From: Gracilaria domingensis
Taxonomy: Eukaryota > Rhodophyta > Florideophyceae > Gracilariales > Gracilariaceae
Direction of reading: 5' to 3'
Assembly (NCBI GenBank): GCA_022539475.1
Contig: VCMS01000218.1
Span: 1-40,739, forward strand
Length of the DNA stretch: 40,739 nucleotides
Positions 39,801 to 40,739 of this stretch are shown in pieces. The position numbers and the translations under genes are program-made. How positions within the stretch are numbered: the stretch's first letter is position 1; every line of letters starts with the position of its first letter. The notes beneath the pieces are model-generated. The model searched no databases, had not been told where the DNA came from, and saw nothing but the letters and a program-made list of their open reading frames with translations.

Positions 39801-40739
39801 GGAGTAAATTGGGCGGAGTGTCGACCAGAGTGATGTCAACAGTAACAACAACCATCCGGTACTGATTGAGGTTCACCTTTGGTACCTTCTGACGAATTCG
39901 TCTGTACGTCTTGCTCCGAGTAGGTGTCCCTTGTGTTCCAGACCGCTCGCCAGAAACACTTGAACGTGCATTCTTGCGGATAGAAGCACAACGTCATCGT
40001 CCTGCTGCTCCGCAGTTTCTGGTGCAGTTTGGGGTACAGATGGACCAGCTCCTTGCGCGGATTGCGCCATCCGCGTCTGGAAGGGGACCTTTCATGATCT
40101 CATCTTCCTCTCTTGCACAGCCGTCCCCTGCTGAACCGTCTGTTTCGACGCAGAAGATCCCTTGTGCGACGGTCTGATTCATCGCAGGAGAAGCCCTTTT
40201 CGACGCAGTGGGCTTCGTAGCGGAGGTAGACTTTGTTTGACCTGTCCGCTTCGTAGCTGGGGATGCTCTCGTCTCCATAGACCGTTCGTACAGCGTAGGA
40301 TGCCGCGGGAGGTGCTACTGTGTGCGCTACCTCTCCGGTGTTGGATGAACTTCGATTGGCTCCGTGGCGGCTTGTCGGCGTCATACTCACTCATAACGCT
40401 TCACCGTTCCTCGCTTCGCGCCGGAATGCTGGCTGCCAACCGGTTCCATCATTTTCTCATCCCAAGGAGCGGCCGTCCGGAGATCCTGGATATATTGTGG
40501 AAGATCCAGGCCCTCCGCCCGGTAAGGGTAGAACGTCTGACCGCTTCGACTGATGAGAATATTATGAACCACCACAAGACCGGGTCCAATTGCTTCCCCG
40601 TGCAACTCGCGGCGTAGACACTTCCATTCGTGCACAAGCTTCCCCGACTATCACCTTTTCTTCATCTCATATCATCTGCAGCAGAACCCGCATTCCACTT
40701 GCAATATCGAGTGTCGCCGAGGTGGAGGAGTCACGCTTT
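36880..40739 (-). pseudogene. ParB-like/2OG-oxygenase-like fusion gene, right copy, broken
   Basis: All parts of the left gene are present in mirror order, but cut by many single-base changes. Losses relative to the left arm lie near 37200, 37262, 37380, 37838, 39358, 39397 and 39712, with more around 39540; there is an extra base near 40437. Between 39410 and 37710 a 566-codon frame is open. It joins the linker to the oxygenase part across the site that is a stop in the left arm, proving the fusion. The ParB half-motif FIVDG-HRLKAI is readable near 39620-39660, and HTD and GDVTHAGA in the oxygenase part. The N-terminal end runs off the window. Confidence 0.7.
37710..39410 (-). CDS. Longest open piece of right fusion gene, 566 aa
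   Basis: This frame covers the end of the ParB-side helical region, the whole basic and acidic linker and the first ~110 residues of the oxygenase part. The residue at the left-arm stop is Trp (NPSWCGYARLRPQEW). The last ~35 residues are out of frame because one G is missing near 37838. The methionine at 39410 is not a real start, since family sequence continues upstream in another frame. Confidence 0.5.
   Translation of the reverse strand: MKMLRGDAGRRGSCRSDRMLKESQLIGTVQERQYLRYANVALQLMSREGMLAHFEDICETVSDIGLTHLSHTPLYVLDAEEFSFILDCLQMFLLKGKSTKTKQWKSFEEVRGFFYDRAVSLFRAARAVRNELNEEESMEVFLKREVSLSTPSNEDDVEDPDNNAAVYQFLLGQVVNFNTLPRVRSRTSSIRTATTSVQNRLRTMLKVIPSPAPVKQSVTKRRTPAAAAATSASEEGEPRRSARERAQVSYREIEHGRNRGAIEVLDSSEEEQRAPPRKKRRKTFTQQMRSTLNSMTPDDLMSQLNEHVLRGRSMKVQFVALEEGANAENAGSSAFVDDDELLSVTVPRVVTVENDAVPDDQQETGGGSFDDELPTALPESEEHGLVRGDPYDGPLNPSWCGYARLRPQEWQGKNVIEHKDPWLRVIHLPKGHRSELLSVSNLRDVHHLVFWHAARAEHRLRAETFGMQYPRTRPTGMDDEEVLWVAAKEHDEFGQMFFARMQAELRQNGYCVLDGFATDNGVPKWRSWKKFGSSEMCRGSWWTSSRMSMERCRIYGKERNRSRLFK

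Larger units (their letters stand above)
30497..40739 (-). repeat. Right arm of giant inverted repeat (>=10.2 kb)
   Basis: This arm is the reverse complement of 2627-13328, including intergenic DNA. It begins abruptly at about 30497 (GTCTGTGTTCTGC, matching the left inner edge) and still matches at the last base of the window, so its true length is unknown. Relative to the left arm it lacks 442 bp over the epimerase and carries many single-base deletions in the ParB/oxygenase gene. Confidence 0.9.

Overview
The window looks like nuclear DNA from an intron-poor, probably unicellular eukaryote. It has a VPS39-like endolysosomal tethering gene, piggyBac- and hAT-type transposases, TATA boxes about 60-70 nt upstream of ATGs (10528 and 19360), monocistronic spacing and no convincing introns. 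An alga or other protist fits, but I cannot name the lineage from sequence alone.

Layout: (1) 1-2626 is a flank with one weak reverse-strand ORF and a GC-rich foldback element (1303-2526) with ~42-bp inverted ends and a palindromic core. (2) 2627-13328 is the left arm of a very large inverted repeat. (3) 13329-30496 is a ~17-kb spacer of decayed DNA: a piggyBac-like element (14917-18114), a small TATA-preceded ORF (19428-19892), a VPS39/TGFBRAP1-like pseudogene (20501-22936), a BED/DUF659 hAT transposase relic (23312-25488), and GC-rich arrays of short hairpin-forming tandem repeats (about 26275-28250). (4) 30497-40739 is the right arm, the reverse complement of the left; it is still matching where the window ends.

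Each arm carries the same set in mirror order. From the outer end inward these are: a large ParB-like/2OG-Fe(II)-oxygenase-like fusion gene; a HAD-like protein that has lost its catalytic aspartate; a convergent HAD phosphatase; a ketopantoate-reductase-like oxidoreductase; ribulose-phosphate 3-epimerase; a tandem array of three ~80-bp hairpins; and a coiled-coil protein with a basic patch. Proteins of the two arms differ at roughly 8-9% of residues by hand count, so the duplication is not recent.

The arms have decayed differently. The epimerase is intact only on the left, the coiled-coil gene only on the right, and the reductase and HAD phosphatase are open on both. The left HAD phosphatase, however, has lost its motif II threonine. 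The ParB/oxygenase gene is broken in both arms at different places, so comparing the arms shows it was one long reading frame. That fusion gene is the most novel item. The epimerase, the HAD phosphatase and the reductase-like protein suggest small-molecule metabolism, but no pathway links them on sequence evidence. Many of the frameshifts are single-base changes in homopolymers, so sequencing error is a live alternative for part of the decay.
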